DNA from: Emydura subglobosa
Lineage: Eukaryota; Chordata; Testudines; Chelidae
Length of the DNA stretch: 64,000 nt
NCBI GenBank assembly: GCA_007922225.1
Contig: ML680091.1
Span: 48,009-112,008 of the forward strand
Direction of reading: 5' to 3'
Position 1 is the stretch's first letter, and each line of letters opens with the position of its first letter. Below the pieces are notes generated by a model. The model saw only the letters and a list, made by a program, of their open reading frames with translations, was not told the origin of the DNA and did not search any database. Below are positions 12,352 to 23,100 of the stretch, in pieces. The translations under genes were made by a program, and so were the position numbers.

Positions 12352-12462
12352 GCAGGGCAGGGCAGGGCAGGGCAGGGCAGGGCAGGGCAGGGCAGCTCCT
12401 CTCCGCTCCGCTTTGCTTTGCTTCTCTTTGCTCTGCCTTGCTTTGCTTTGCTTTGCTTTGTT
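12352..12462. repeat. Two adjacent pentanucleotide arrays: (GCAGG)n and (CTTTG)n-like
   Basis: An array of GCAGG units (about 12355-12395) is followed within 20 bases by CTTTG/CTCTG units (about 12410-12462). Both lie inside the LTR-like host repeat. Confidence 0.85.
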
Positions 12463-12665
12463 TTTCTCAGCTTTCTCTCCTCTGGCTGTTAACTCCCTTT
12501 CAGCCCTCCTGGCCTGCCTGAAGTGGAGGCTTTTAACTGCTGGGGCAGCTTCTTTGATAGGTTCCAGGTGGCCTAATTGACCCAATTGTCTTGAATTAGC
12601 CCCAGCTGGGTTACCCAGTGAAGAGGGCTTTCTGGAGCCTGGGGCAAATATACATGTCCTCCAGT

Positions 12666-12677
12666 ACCCTTTCATAG
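12666..12677 (+). repeat. Target-site copy 1 (5' of LINE copy 1)
   Basis: ACCCTTTCATAG sits directly before the LINE 5' end TGGCTGGAGGAGCC. The same 12-mer recurs at 20470-20481 and, with one change, at 21175-21186. Confidence 0.8.
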
Positions 12678-12929
12678 TGGCTGGAGGAGCCTGCTACTAC
12701 TGCCGCCCCTTCCTGGGGGTGCTGCCTGCTTGCCCCCCAGCTGGCTGTGGGGGCCTGCTGCTTCCCCTGCTGTTACTGCCGCCGTGAGCACTCTTCCCCT
12801 GCTGCTGCTGTTGCCCCCCCTGGCCCCAACCTCTGGGGCACTCCTGCCCCTTCCCTTCTCCCTCCCCCCTTCCCTGTTCCTGCCCCCTGCTTTTTTTTGT
12901 GGCTCTCCCCACTCTGTAGACTCCTCCCT

Positions 12930-13110
12930 GTTTGTCTGCCCTGCCCCTGCCCCTGGTTTGTTTGTTTGTTTGTCTGCCCCGCCCCTGCCCCTGGTTTGCT
13001 TGTTTGTCTGCCCCGCCCCTGCCCCTGCCCCTGGTTTGCTTGTTTGTCTGCCCCGCCCCTGGTTTGTTTGTTTGTCTGCCCCACCCCTGCCCCTGCCCCT
13101 GGTTTGCTCC
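12930..13110 (+). repeat. 5' UTR minisatellite of the Tx1-type LINE
   Basis: Tandem units of about 35-40 bp with the core GCCCCTGCCCCTGGTTTG..TTGTTTGTCTGCCCC are repeated four to five times. The same kind of array recurs in the second copy at about 20755-20890. Confidence 0.85.
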
Positions 13111-13631
13111 TTGCCTCGCCCAGGCTCAGTGGGCTTGCAACAGGGCCTTTTCAGCCCTGCTTTGGCCCTGCCCCCCTTTCCCTTCTGCTGCAGCTTCCCT
13201 CTGTGCCCTGGCCCAGTATTCCTGCCCTGCAGTGCTCATGGCCCCCTTTACCTGACCCCCCCCCCACACTGCACCCCCTCCCCTAAGCTGAACTAGCCCT
13301 TGTTCCCAGTGCAGCCAGAGGAGCCGGTGCTTCCACCTGGGCTGGTGAGTGTGTTCTTTGCATCCCTGCCTGGATCGTCCCCCCCTCCCCCTTCTCCTTT
13401 ACCCTGGTGCCCTCCTCCCCTGCTTTCAGCCTAGTGGGGAGGAGCGGTTCACCTTTCCCCTCCCCCACCCCTTCCTCTCCCCTCTCCACTCCCCTACCCG
13501 TCTCCCTTTACCCCCCCGCCCCTCCGACCTCGCTCCCACATCCTTCCCCCTCTACTTCCCCTCCCTCTCGCCTCCTCTGCTGCCCCCCCTTAACTCCCAC
13601 CTTTCCCGCTGCGCTCCTACCTTTCCCCAGG

Positions 13632-16410
13632 ATGGCGTGCGTGTCTGGGGCCGGGACCCCCTCCCTGGACGCTCCTGCCCATTGCCCCGAGCCCCCCCTC
13701 CCACCCAAGGTGTCTACCCCCACCACCTCCACCAGGCCACCGGCCGTCGGGCCTGGGGCCCCGACGGTGGACGCCCCGGGAAGGGACTCTAGGGACTCTG
13801 CCGCTGCTCCAGCTCCCGCCCCCCCTGCAGCTCAGGGGGGAGCGCCCTCGGCCGGGAAGAAGGGCCAGGGGAAGAAAAAGGGCAAAGGCCCTGCCCGAGC
13901 GGCGCCCCCGCCCGTGGTGGGGCCTGCTCCCCCGTCCCCTGCTGTCCCTTCCCCCGCTGTTCCCTCCACCAGCTCTGGGGGCGCGCCGCTCCCAGGGCGT
14001 ACGCCCAGGTCGCTGCGGGTCCTCCGCCCACCGCCACGTCATCTGGCCCGCCCGCCGCCTCCAGCACCATCCCTGGAGGCCAGGGCCCCTTCCCCACCCT
14101 TACCAGGAGGCATGGGGTCCGCTGCCTCCTGGTGCCTGCCTCGCCCCACGTAGAGACCTACGTGCGGGCGTTGGCGCGGGTGGTGGGGCCCACGGCCGTG
14201 GTGGCGGCCTCCAAGATGTACGGGAAGGTGGTGTTCTTCCTGGCATCGGAGGCCGCCACCCAGGAGGCGTTGGTGACGGGCCTGGCGGTGGGGGGCGTCC
14301 ATGTCCCGGTGGAGCCCCTGGAAGACCTGGGCGTACGAGTGGTTTTTACCTCTGTCCCGCCCTTCCTCCCCAATGCCGCCCTTCTGCCTTTCCTCTCAGC
14401 CCTGGGGAGGCCCATCTCCACCATCAGCCCGCTTCCCCTCGGCTGTAAGGACCCCGCCCTCCGCCACGTCCTCTCCTTCCGCCGGCAGGTGCAAATCCAA
14501 CTGCCGCCAGCGGCGGCATGTGGCGGGGAGGCGCTAGAGGGGTCGTTCCTGGTGCCCCATCAAGGGGCCCAGTACAGGGTCCATTACAGCACGGGCAAGG
14601 CCCGGTGCTTCCTCTGCCGGGCGACGGGGCACGTCCGGAGGGACTGCCCCCTGGCCCGGCAAAGCGGGGAGCCCGGGCCCCCCGGGACCCAGGGGGGTGC
14701 CAACCGGACCAGCGGCGGCGCCCCCCTCAGCCGAGCCGTCCCTGTGGCTGCCCCTCCCCCATCGACGGCCACCTCCGCTTGGGCCCCAGGGGTGCCTCCC
14801 CCGGTGCGCCCAGACGAGCGGGAGGGCCCCGCTGACGCCCGGAGCAGTCTGGTGGGGCCTGCGGGGGAGAGGGAGCCAGGGCCACCTGGGGCGGGCACTG
14901 GGGTGGGATCGCCCCAGGGCGGGGTTTTTCCTTCCCCTGCTGCCCCACCTCTGTCTTCCCTCGTCCCATCCCCTGCGCTCTTGCCCCCTGGCCCTGCCCC
15001 TACCGCCCAGCCCTCCACCTTGGAGGGCTGGGTGCTCGTGCAGGGTAAGCGCGGCAAGCGCAAGGCCGGGACCCAGTGCCCCCTCCCCCTCGTCACCGAG
15101 GGGGGTGAACGTCCCTACAAGTCCCGCAAGGGGGCTGCTGGCCCCGGACCTTCCGCCGCGCCCCCTGCACCGGCTGAGGAGCCTGCAGTGGCAGCTGAGG
15201 GCGGTACCGTCTCCCTCCTAGAGTCCCTTCTAGAGGAGTCCCCGGCCGGAGGCCCCTCTGCCCCTACGCCCCTCGCACCCCCTGCTGGTGTTGAAGCTGA
15301 TCCCTCCTCGAGCCCTGCCGAGGAGGACCTTGTGGTGGCGGGGGGAGACTTCTCCTCCTTAATGGAGGAAATTGACGCCTTGGGCCTAACCCCGGTGTGT
15401 CCGGGGGTGGACGAACACTCCCGTCCGGAGGGTTCGACCGAGGACGGCCCCCAGACACCCTCCCCTTTCCCCTCCCTCCCTTCTCTAGCCGATGGCCTTG
15501 CTCCTGTGCCCGAGACCCTTCCGGACCCTTCCCCCTCCCCGGTCGATGGCGCCATCTCCGCTGCGACTCTTGGGGTGATGGCCGAGGCCGTACACCCGGG
15601 CCCCGGGCAGCTGGACTTTCCACTCTCCAGCGCGGGATGACCCCCCCCCGTCGACCCAGTCACCCCTCCCCAGGAGTGTGGAGCCACCCATGCTGCGGCT
15701 CCCAAGTCTGGCCCCAAGGCCGTCCCCCCCATCTCGCCTGACCCTCCGGCTCCCGGCCCCGATCCAGAGGCACCACGCCCCGCTGGCCCGGCCGCCGCGG
15801 AACCCGCACCCACTCTTGACCCTGCTCCCCCCCTGTTCCCTGCAACAACCCTGCCCCTGTCTTGATCCCTCCCCTTCTCCTTGGTCCCGCCCCTCCTCCT
15901 ACTCCTGCCCCTGAACCCTCCCTCCCTCCCCCCGCTACCTGTGTCCCCGCCGCCCCTGGAGTTGTCTCCTTCCCTATGGAGAGCTCCCAGGAGGCGGCCT
16001 TTGTTTTCACCACTCCCAGCCCTTTAGGGACTGCTGTCTTCCCTCCGCCGCTGCCCCCGCCATCTGTTCCATCCGGCAGCGGGGCCACTGTAGGGGCCAA
16101 GCCGGAGGACGAACCCCCTGAGGCGCTGCGTGAGGAGCTGCGCACCTTCCTCCGGGACTCCCGCGTTGCCCGGAATCGGGTGCAGCTCGCACTGCAGCGC
16201 TGGGGGGACTACCACCGCGTCCTCCGGGCTGTGAGGGCCACGCTGAAGGAGGGGAATGGGACCGGGTGGCAGGACACCGCGGCCTATCAGCGGGCCCGCA
16301 GCTTCCGTGACGCCCTGCTGGTCTTCGGGACTGGTCACGGGCTGCTGCGGAGCCCGGCGAGGCCCGCTGGTGTTCCTGGCCGCGAGGATCCCCCCCAGCC
16401 CTCCTCCTAA
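13632..16410 (+). pseudogene. Tx1-type LINE ORF1 (RNA-binding, CCHC zinc knuckle), frameshifted
   Basis: ORF1 proteins of this group bind element RNA and form the RNP. The start is the ATG at 13632 (MACVSGAGTP). A proline- and alanine-rich, lysine-containing N-terminus (GKKGQGKKKGKG) shifts frame near 13998 into the conserved part, which begins about 13999 and includes RHGVRCLLVPASPHVETYV. The CCHC knuckle CFLCRATGHVRRDC (C-x2-C-x4-H-x4-C) lies at about 14607-14648. A second frame change follows after 15640. The C-terminal helical region (LREELRTFLRDSRVARNRVQ) ends at the TAA at 16408-16410. That stop overlaps the ORF2 start as TAATG. The protein would be roughly 900 residues. At least two frameshifts make it inactive here. 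Confidence 0.8.
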
Positions 16411-19400
16411 TGCCAGTCACTTTTGCCACCTTGAATACCAGGGGCTGCAAGTTGGGTCTCCGCAGGACGCAAGTGCTCTCCTTCCTTCGGGAGGGGGGGT
16501 ACTCTGTGGCGTTCCTGCAGGAGACCCACACGGACCCAGCCGCCGAGGCCAGCTGGCGGCTGGAGTGGGGAGACGGGGTGCACTTGAGTCATCTCTCCAC
16601 CCGTCAGGGCGGAGTGGCCACCCTGTTCTCCCCCAGCCTGCAGCCCGAGGTGCTGGGGATCACCGAGGTTGTGCCGGGCCGCCTGCTGCACCTCCGGGTC
16701 CGCATGGAGGGGCTGGCGTTGCATCTCGTCAACGTCTATGCCCCGACTGCGGGCCCGGAGCGGGTGCGGTTCTTCCGGCGGGCGGCCGCCTTCCTCGGTG
16801 CCCTGGATCCTCGCGAGTGCCTGGTCCTGGGCGGGGACTTTAACACCACCCTCGAGGAGCGGGACCGCACGGGGACCGAGCAGTGCCTGGCCGCCGCAGA
16901 CGTCCTCCGGGAGATTATAAACCATCACTCCCTGGTGGACGTCTGGCGCGACCACCACCCGGACGACGTTGTCACTTTCACTTTTGTCCAGGTGGGGGAA
17001 GACCGGTCGCGCCACTCCTGGTTGGACCGCATCTGTATTTCTCATCACCATCCTTCACGGGCCCACTTCTTCAGCTTACGGCCGGCCCCGTTTTCGGACC
17101 ACCACTTGGTGACCGTGACGGCCTCTCTGACGGCAGAGAGGCCGGGGCCGGCCTACTGGCATTTCAACAACAGCCTGCTGGAGGACGTGAGCTTCGTGGC
17201 GTCCTTCCGGGAGTTCTGGCTGGCCTGGCGGGGGCAGAGGCGCGCCTTTCCCTCGGCGCGGCGCTGGTGGGATGTGGGGAAGGTGCGCGCCCGGCTCTTC
17301 TGCCGCGACTACACTCGGGGGCCAGCCGGCGGAGGGATGCGGGGATAGGGCAGCTGGAGCGGGAGGTTTTGGAGCTCGAGAGGCGTCTGGCCGCCAGCCC
17401 CTGTGATCCGTCCCTCTGCGGAGCGTGCCGGGAGAAGCGGGAGGAGCTCCGTGCCCTCGAAGACCTTCGGGCTCGGGGTGCTTTCGTTCGATCCCGCATC
17501 CGTCTCCTTCGGGAGATGGATCGCGGCTCCCGCTTCTTCTACACCCTGGAGAAATGACAGGGGGCCCGGAAGCACGTCACCTGCCTTCTGGCAGGGGACG
17601 GCGCCCCCCTGACGGATCCGGTGGAGATGCGTGGCAGGGCCCGGGCCTTCTACGCCGACCTCTTCTCCCCGGATCTGACCGAAGCCGCCGCCCACAGGAT
17701 GCTCTGGAATGAACTTCCCATGGTCGGCACGGGCGACCGGGACCGGCTGGAGCTCCCTCTCACTCTGGCCGAGTTCTCGGACGCCCTCCGCCTCATGCCC
17801 AAATCCCCGGGCATGGACGGGCTGACCGTGGAGTTCTACCGCGTGTTTTGGGACGTCCTCGGCCCGGACCTCTCCATCGTCTGGGCCGAGTCCGAGGCCA
17901 GCGGAGAGCTCCCCCTGTCGTGCAGGCGGGCCGTGCTCGCCTTGCTGCCGAAGAAGGGGGACCTCCGCGACCTCCGGAACTGGCGTCCCATCTCGCTCCT
18001 CTGCACGGACTATAAAATCGTGGCCAAGGCCATCTCCCTAAGGCTGGGGTCCTTGCTGCAGGACGTGGTCCATCCCGACCAGATCTACACTGTCCCGGGC
18101 CGTACCACCTTTGACAATCTGTATTTGGTTCGGGATCTCTTAGAGCTTGGGTGTAGGGATGGTCTGTCGTTCGCCCTCCTGTCTCTGGATCAGGAGAAGG
18201 CGTTCGACAGGATGGACCACGGGTATCTCCTGGGCACCCTGCGGGCATTCGGCTTTGGGCCCTGCTTTGTGGGTTTTCTCCGGGTGTTGTACGCCTCCGC
18301 GGAGTGCTTGGTCAAGCTCAACTGGACCCTGACCGAACCGGTCAGCTTCGGGCGTGGAGTGCGCCAAGGCTGTCCACTGTCGGGCCAGCTGTACGCCCTG
18401 GCCATTGAGCCCTTCCTCTGTCTCCTCCGTCGGAGGATGACAGGTTTGGTTCTCCGTGAGCCAGCGCTGAGGCTGGTCTTGTCAGCGTACGCCGACGACG
18501 TGCTCCTCGTGGTCCAGGACCCGGGCGACCTGGTGCGGTTGGAGGCCTGCCTGGCCGTCTACTCGGCAGCCTCCTCCGCCCGGGTCAACTGGGCCAAGAG
18601 CTCTGCCCTGGCGGTAGGGGCCGGGTGGCGGACGAGCTCCCTCCCACCCGCGCTTCAAGCCATCCGGTGGCGCGCGGGTCCGCTGCTCTATCTGGGCGTT
18701 TACCTTTCTGCCACCCATCCCTCCCCGGCAGAGAACTGGCAAGATTTGACGGACAGGGTGGTGCGGCGGCTCCGGAGCTGGACAGGACTGCTCCAGTGCC
18801 TCTCCCTTCGGGGGAGGGCGCTGGTCCTTAACCAGCTGGTCCTGTCCATGCTCTGGCACCGCCTCAACACCCTGGTCCTGACCCCGAGTTTCCTGGCCTA
18901 CCTCCAGAAGCTAGTTCTGGAGTTCTTTTGGCCAGGACTGCACTGGGTCTCTGCAGGGATTCTGAGTCTCCCCCTGGAGGACGGGGGGCAGGGCCTGTGC
19001 TGCATCCGCAGCCAGGTCCACACCTTCCGCCTCCAGGCCCTGCAGAGACTCCTTTATGGTGCAGGTAGTCCGGCGTGGAGCCACCTGGCGCACACCTTCC
19101 TCCGCCGCCTCCGAGGGCTCCGATACGACCGGCAGCTCTTTTTTCTCCACCCGAGGGGTCTTCCGTGAGACCTCTCCGAGCTGCCGGTCTTCTACCAGGA
19201 CCTCCTCCGGACCTGGAGGCTGGTCTCTGCCTCCAGGCCCCCTTTGGTCCCCGAGGGGGAGGATCTCCTCGCGGAGCCCCTGCTACACAACCCACAACTC
19301 GGTATGCAGGTGGCGGAGACCCCCTCGGTGCGACAGAGGTTGGTCCTGGCGGGAGTCACCAAGATCGGAGACCTCCTGGACTACGCCCGGGGGGACTGGG

Positions 19401-20320
19401 TGGATCCCCATGCGCTGGCTCGGCGCATGGGGCTCTCCACCCCTCGTACCCCCCGGCGCATACTCGAGGAGGTGAGGGCAGCCTTGCCCCCCGCTGCTCA
19501 CACCTACCTCGTGCGGGTCCTGGGAGAGGGTACTCCCCGCCCGCCCCTCAGCCCTGGCCCTCCGGCACTCTCCATCGGGCCCTGGCCCCGCGAGCCCGCT
19601 CAGCCCCCCCTTCCCTACGCACCGAGCCGGCTGCACGATTTGCAGCCGGTCCCCTTTCGGACCGCGCCGAGAGACCACCTTTACACGCTCGTGCTCCACA
19701 CCCTACACTTCCCCGCCCTCGTGTCCCGCCCCGACACCAAATGGCGGGACCTTCTACCATCTCTAGAGGGCGGGGACCCCCGGTGGGCCAGCCTGTATTC
19801 CACCTTGACCCCACGGCCCACCGGGGACATCAGTTGGCGGCTCCTCCATGGAGCCGTGAGCACGGGCGTGTACTTGGCGCGGTTCACCCCCCGCCCCGAC
19901 ACCTGCCCCTTTCGCGGCACGAGGGAGACCCTGGCGCACGCATACCTGGAGTGCGCCAGGCTGCAGCCCCTCTTCCGGCTCCTCCAGATCCTCCTGCTGA
20001 GGTTCTGGCTGCACTTTTCCCCACACTTGTTTATCTATGCGCACCCCGTCCGTGGCCCCACGAAGTCGCGGGACCTCCTCGTCAACCTCCTCCTGGCCCT
20101 GGCCAAAGTTACCATCTACAATACCAGGGAGGGGAGGTTGGCTGGGGAGGCGCCCTGCGACTGTGGGGCCTACTTCCGTTCCCTTCTCCGTTCACGTCTC
20201 CGGGCAGAGTTCTCCTGGGCGGCGTCCGCCGGCTCCATGGACACCTTCCGGGAGCGGTGGGCGCTGTCCGGGGTTCTCTGCTCGGTGTCCCCTTCTGGTT
20301 CCCTTCTTTTATACCTTTGA
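16410..20320 (+). pseudogene. Tx1-type LINE ORF2: endonuclease-reverse transcriptase, broken
   Basis: ORF2 nicks target DNA and reverse-transcribes element RNA at the nick. The ATG at 16410 starts MPVTFATLNTRGCKLG. Endonuclease motifs are present: FLQETHT, VNVYAPT, LVLGGDFNTTLEE, SWLDRICIS and FSDHHLVTV. A frameshift near 17325 moves the reading into the frame used for the rest. RT motifs follow: NWRPISLLCTDYK, LSLDQEKAFDRMDH, GVRQGCPLSGQLYA and the catalytic AYADD (about 18488-18502). In-frame TGA codons occur at about 17555 and 19166. The C-terminal zinc-knuckle-like region reads DTCPFRGTRETLAHAYLEC, where one expected cysteine is arginine. The total length of about 1300 residues is normal for the clade. 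Only one shift and two stops separate it from an open frame, so it is a relatively young but dead copy. Confidence 0.9.
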
Positions 20321-20469
20321 CCTTCACGCCCTTTCCTGTTTTTGCATTTGTTGTCCCCCGTAATTAGTTACTTCCTAGGTCTGGTGGCTCCTCCCCTCAG
20401 GCTGGGGAAGGGGCCTTGAACGGTGGGCGGGCTGGCGCCCGCCCACCTCCCTACGTCGTAAATAGGAGT

Positions 20470-20481
20470 ACCCTTTCATAG
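20470..20481 (+). repeat. Target-site copy 2 (between the two LINE copies)
   Basis: ACCCTTTCATAG, identical to 12666-12677. It sits between the 3' end of LINE copy 1 (AATAGGAGT) and the 5' end of copy 2 (TGGCTGGAGGAG). Confidence 0.85.
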
Positions 20482-21186
20482 TGGCTGGAGGAGCCTGCTG
20501 CTGCCCTGAGGTGCCCCTGCTGCTACTGCTGCCCCTTCCTGGGGGTGCTGCCTGCTTGCCCCCCAGCTGGCTGTGGGGGCCTGCTGCTTCCCCTGCTGCT
20601 GCCGCCGTGAGCACCCTTCCCCTGTTGCTGCTGTTGCCCCCCCTGGCCCCAGCCTCTGGGGCACTCCTGCCCCTTCCCTTCTCCCTCCCCCCTTCCCTGT
20701 TCCTGCCCCCTGCTTTTTTTTGCAGCTCTCCCCACTCCGTAGCCTCCTCCCTGTTTGTCCGCCCCTGCCCCTGCCCCTGCCCCTGCCCCTGGTTTGTTTG
20801 TTTGTTTGTTTGTTTGTCTGCCCCGGCCCTGCCCCGACCCCTGGTTTGTTTGTTTGTTTGTCTGCCCCGGCCCCGCCCCGGCCCCTGGTTTGCTCCTTGC
20901 CTCGCCCAGGCTCAGGGGGCTTGCAACAGGGCCGGCTCCATGGATACCTTCCGGGAGCGGTGGGCGCTGTCCGGGGTTCTCTGCTCGGTGTCCCCTTCCG
21001 GTTCCCTTCTTTTATACCTTTGACCCTCACGCCCTTTTCCTGTTTTTTGCATTTGTTGTCCCAAGCAATTAGTTACCTCCTAGGTCCAGTGGCTCCTCCC
21101 CTTAGGCTGGGGGAGGGGCCTCGAACGGTGGGCGGGCTGGCGCCCGCCCACCTCCCTAGGTTGTAAATAGGAGCACTCTTTCATAG
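20482..21186 (+). mobile_element. Internally deleted second copy of the Tx1-type LINE
   Basis: From 20482 to about 20934 it matches the 5' UTR of copy 1 (12678 to about 13150, including the CTGGTTTGTTTG minisatellite). It then jumps to sequence matching 20231-20481: GGCTCCATGGATACC, the ORF2 tail, and the 3' UTR with GGGCGGGCTGGCGCCCGCCC. About 7.1 kb is missing between the halves. The junction shows only GCC-scale microhomology and no GT/AG signals. Point differences from copy 1 show that it is an independent or older copy. It encodes no complete protein. Confidence 0.87.
21175..21186 (+). repeat. Target-site copy 3 (3' of LINE copy 2)
   Basis: ACTCTTTCATAG, one mismatch from the other two site copies. 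The host repeat continues right after it as CCATGCGGTCTGG. Confidence 0.75.
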
Positions 21187-21209
21187 CCATGCGGTCTGGC
21201 CCTGTCACA

Positions 21210-21720
21210 CCACTTAGTTCTGAATGCAAAACAAACTAGAAGATTGTTAGTCCCAGTCCTCTGGTAGCGTTATTTGCTCCCTAGTCATGTAATGAGGTCT
21301 CAGTCCTTTATCACCCGTGGAGATAATTTTGTGTTGCCAAAACTTTGTTTTCATAATGCCCAATATCAAATATTTGGATCTCCTACAATTGCATTTTTAA
21401 AAGCAGGCTGTTTTTTGTTTGGTTTTTTAATTGATCTCTGGCAAACAAATTGCAGATAGGGATGAAATCTTTTTGCTTAACTCTTTGACGGAGACAAATC
21501 CAAACTAAAAATGGGCTATAACCCCGGGATGGCCCTGAATTGTCACACTGTGGCTTTCACTTTTAATTCCGAGTTTATCGACTATTAATCACTTAATTTT
21601 TTGTTACTGAACTTGTGGTTTAATATTTATTACTGTCCATTTGTCATTCCTGTTGTCAGCTGCCGTCCAGAGATTGTTAGATGAGACACACAAAATCCTG
21701 GCTACATTAGCCTTGTCTTC
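21210..21720. repeat. Right half of the segmental duplication (partner at 27.86-28.38 kb)
   Basis: Resumes the alignment interrupted at 12016. CACTTAGTTCTGAATGCAAA matches CACTTATTTCTGAATGCAAA near 27857. CTACAATTGCATTTTTAAAA matches CCATAATTGCG near 28027. GCTGCCGTCCAGAGAT matches GCTGCCATCTAGAGAT at 28320. Non-coding. Confidence 0.8.
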
Positions 21721-22956
21721 CCCACAGTGTCTTTTCTATACCCTAATCAGGCCTTTACCAGACTTCACCCTCCATTATCCACCATACCCCCGGCGGCAGC
21801 ATAGGTGCACCCAAACGTCTAACTTAGGGTTATCCATACCAGCCTCTCTTTCCATCAGTCAGCCCTTTTTTGACTTGGGAGATTATCAGCACTCCATGTT
21901 AATGAAAAGCCCCTTTTCCTTGGATTATCGGAGTTCATTTCAAAGCCAGGAATGTCCTGACGTATTTTCACAGGGGCTCACTTGTTGGGTGAGGTCTCCA
22001 CCCAGATTTTGCACCAGTATCACTATTCTGGTTAGTGGTGTGACTTTGTTATGTCAGTACAACCTCTAGTGGGGCCATAGTTTCCCAAAGTGGAGGTCTC
22101 TAGCAGTGGTCTGGCTTATTGCCATTCCCGTATGCGAATGAACTATATCGATATAAGCGCCTTCACATCATTATAATTGCATCCGCTCACTGTGGATGAG
22201 TGGGTCCCAAGTGGCACCTCCTGAAGACCTCAGAGTAGCCTAAAATTCAACCGCTCACCTCAGTTTTCCTTCTTTGTTCCCCAGTAAATTCCACACAGGC
22301 TTTCTCCAGTGCAAATCACAACATCCCTCCCGTTGGTTTCATATAAACTTTAAGTTCAGAACTAAACCCAGAATTCTTACCTGCAGCTGCAAACACCCCA
22401 AATGGCCCTCTGGCCAGAATCCTTCCTCCCATAGCAGGCTACCCCCAGCTCTTCCAGGCTGGAGCAATTCACCCAGGGTTTTCCCTCACTCACTCCCTGA
22501 AATTTCACTTAAGCTTTCTGATCTTAACTCTGATTCTAGCTTCTTCCAGCTCTTTATTGCAAATTGTCAGGATAGCTAACGTGGTGCAATGTCTAAATGT
22601 AGACAAACCTTTACATACTGATTTCTCACACCAGACACGAAGGGAACAGATAATGGGAGATCTGACAATAAAGACAACAGAAGAGATGTTTTTAGCTTCA
22701 TTTAGTTTTTATTGATCTAGGCTTTGGTAACAGACACAGAGTTATTGGCGTCTCCAAAAAAATGGTAAAACATGGGAAGGATCTGATGGAAAACATCCCC
22801 TGGGCATGGGGGGATTTCTCAGGATATTGGTTTAGCTGTAAATGTACAGGCTGGGTTTTCCCATAAGAGGTGATGTTAGGCACCTAAATCCTACAGCCAG
22901 AGATTGGAAGTTGGGCACCTAACACCCTTAAGTGCCATTGTCAACTACAAATGGAC
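21721..22956. other. Non-coding stretch, no gene recognised
   Basis: Short open frames (for example 21641-22069 and 22274-22579) have no family motifs and no supporting context. Confidence 0.4.
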
Positions 22957-23100
22957 ATGGTGTTGCAGATAGGGCACTGGACTAGGACTCTGGATGCTTG
23001 GTTTCCATGCCTGTCCCAGCCACTCGCCCGCTAAGCGAATCCGGGCAGGTAACTGCACCTTGTTCTGACTTAGTTTCCCCATCTGTAATACGTGGATGTG
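22957..23100 (+). mobile_element. tRNA-derived SINE (MIR-like)
   Basis: Shows the order typical of MIR/CORE-type SINEs: AGATAGGGCACTGGACTAGGACTC, then CCTGTCCCAGCCACT, then the CTTAGTTTCCCCATCTGTAA segment. The divergence implies an old copy. The exact family cannot be fixed by eye. Confidence 0.6.

Larger units (their letters stand above)
12678..20481 (+). mobile_element. Nearly full-length Tx1-clade (L1-like) non-LTR retrotransposon
   Basis: A 7.8-kb, very GC- and CpG-rich element. It has a repetitive 5' UTR (12678 to about 13630), an ORF1 with a CCHC knuckle (13632-16410), an ORF2 with an AP-type endonuclease and reverse transcriptase (16410-20320), and a short 3' UTR ending GTAAATAGGAGT before the site ACCCTTTCATAG. 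The RT motifs (GVRQGCPLSGQLY, AYADDVLLV) and the post-endonuclease WHFNNSLLEDVSF block are characteristic of the Tx1 branch of L1-like LINEs. That clade includes target-specific families, which agrees with the repeated use of one site here. Both ORFs carry a few inactivating changes. Confidence 0.88.
12017..21209. mobile_element. LTR-like repeat (TG...CA) hosting the Tx1-type LINE insertions
   Basis: Comparison with the paralogous empty site at about 27856 shows that 12017-21209 is inserted DNA. Its outer ends are TGTGGCGGGG and CCCTGTCACA. These form short imperfect inverted repeats with TG/CA termini, flanked by CTAC and CCAC. Without the two LINE copies (12678-21186) the host repeat would be about 680 bp, compatible with a solo LTR. 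No internal retroviral genes are present, so a non-LTR explanation (for example a DNA element) remains open. Confidence 0.6.

Noticed and set aside
12730..13296. Long proline/leucine/valine-rich open frames in the LINE 5' UTR
   Set aside because: They are translations of the CTGGTTTG/GCCCCTGCCCC minisatellite in several frames at once, and the same happens in the second copy.
15115..15813. Minus-strand frames opposite LINE ORF1 (also at 16407-17051 and elsewhere)
   Set aside because: Antisense shadows of GC-rich coding DNA, with no conserved motif.
20482..21186. Spliced retrocopy explanation for the short LINE copy
   Set aside because: The junction bases do not show GT/AG on the corresponding full-length sequence; deletion or template switching fits better.
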